In this document: one piece after another, positions 5,588 to 5,724 of the stretch
Position numbering within the stretch: position 1 is the first letter of the stretch
Layout: the number at the start of each line of letters is the position of its first letter
From: Lachnospiraceae bacterium
GTDB lineage: Bacteria > Bacillota_A > Clostridia > Lachnospirales > Lachnospiraceae
Length of the DNA: 5,724 bases
Assembly (NCBI GenBank): GCA_017464045.1
Contig: JAFUEG010000317.1
Location: 1 to 5,724 of the forward strand
Direction: 5' to 3'
Made by a program: the position numbers and the translations under genes
The notes under the pieces: model-generated
Seen by the model: only the letters and a program-made list of their open reading frames with translations
Databases searched by the model: none
What the model was told of the DNA's origin: nothing

Positions 5588-5615
5588 ATTATGTACTAAT
5601 CTTTTTGCGTCTCAA
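5588..5615 (-). promoter_or_regulatory. Possible promoter upstream of the terminator
   Basis: On the minus strand, TTGAGA (5615-5610), 16 bases, then CATAAT (5593-5588): five of six matches to each consensus hexamer. It overlaps the end of the upstream gene. Initiation would fall near 5581, so the transcript would begin with a leader that contains the terminator hairpin. A second, perfect TATAAT box lies at 5561-5556 but has no -35 match. Such matches are common in A+T-rich DNA. Confidence 0.3.
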
Positions 5616-5724
5616 AACATATATTCCATATACGCCTAAAAGGACAAAAGAAATCAGTGACACAATTAAAGCTATATCAGGATACTCACTTGTTGATGAA
5701 AAACAGACCGGTATCCCACAAAGA
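5589..5724 (-). CDS. C-terminal end of an unrecognised membrane-anchored protein (cut by window edge)
   Basis: An open frame enters from the window edge and ends at TAA (5591-5589), with 44 residues visible. They comprise a short hydrophilic stretch (SSTSEYPD), one hydrophobic helix (IALIVSLISFVLLGVYGIYVL) and a final RRKKIST. A hydrophobic helix followed by Arg/Lys is the usual ending of a protein tethered to the membrane by its C-terminus, with the bulk outside. No LPXTG-type sortase motif is visible before the helix, so sortase anchoring is not supported in the part seen. The remaining protein lies outside the window, so no family can be given. The strong terminator follows this gene. Confidence 0.6.
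   Translation of the reverse strand, partial: LCGIPVCFSSTSEYPDIALIVSLISFVLLGVYGIYVLRRKKIST

Noticed and set aside
5589..5724. Sortase-anchored surface protein end
   Set aside because: Helix plus RRKK fits, but no LPXTG-like motif is visible in the residues before the helix, so only membrane anchoring is claimed.

Overview
The window is an internal piece of a conjugative type IV secretion operon from an integrative and conjugative element (ICE) of a low-GC Gram-positive host. The gene set and order (PcfB-like, VirD4/TraG-like, Maff2, VirB6/TrbL-like, PrgI, VirB4-like), the strong GGAAAGGAG-type ribosome sites and the A+T-rich composition suggest a gut Clostridia/Lachnospiraceae host. That host call is inference from family knowledge, not from a species marker. 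All convincing genes lie on the minus strand, so the operon reads from high to low coordinates.

Layout in transcription order: (1) 5724-5589, the C-terminal end of an unrecognised membrane-anchored protein; (2) 5615-5506, a possible promoter followed by a strong intrinsic terminator whose U-tract ends 17 nt before the next start codon; (3) 5488-5342, a 48-residue single-pass membrane peptide; (4) 5344-5316, a 29-base hairpin element, copy 1; (5) 5302-5213, a 29-residue mini-ORF; (6) 5223-4441, a PcfB/DUF3801-like accessory protein; (7) 4436-2361, the VirD4-type coupling ATPase; (8) 2355-2020, a Maff2 small membrane protein; (9) 2019-1864, a 156-base intergenic stretch with several RNA-structure signals, including a possible plus-strand small RNA; (10) 1863-886, a VirB6/TrbL-like polytopic membrane protein, which should start at 1863 rather than 1911; (11) 883-855, copy 2 of the same 29-base hairpin; (12) 838-404, PrgI; (13) 453-1, the N-terminal 151 codons of a VirB4-like protein, opened by GTG and overlapping prgI by 50 bases.

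Expected division of labour, from known families: the PcfB-like protein and the VirD4 ATPase receive the relaxase-DNA substrate. VirB6-like, PrgI and Maff2 build the membrane part of the channel, and VirB4 energises it. Translation is tightly organised. Four genes begin within 5 nt of, or inside, the preceding gene. Each of the other four complete or newly starting genes has an RNA hairpin placed immediately before its ribosome site, and two of these hairpins are identical.

The protein-coding content is a familiar ICE transfer module. The less ordinary content is between the genes: the duplicated hairpin, the terminator-like leader, the possible plus-strand RNA and two very small ORFs.
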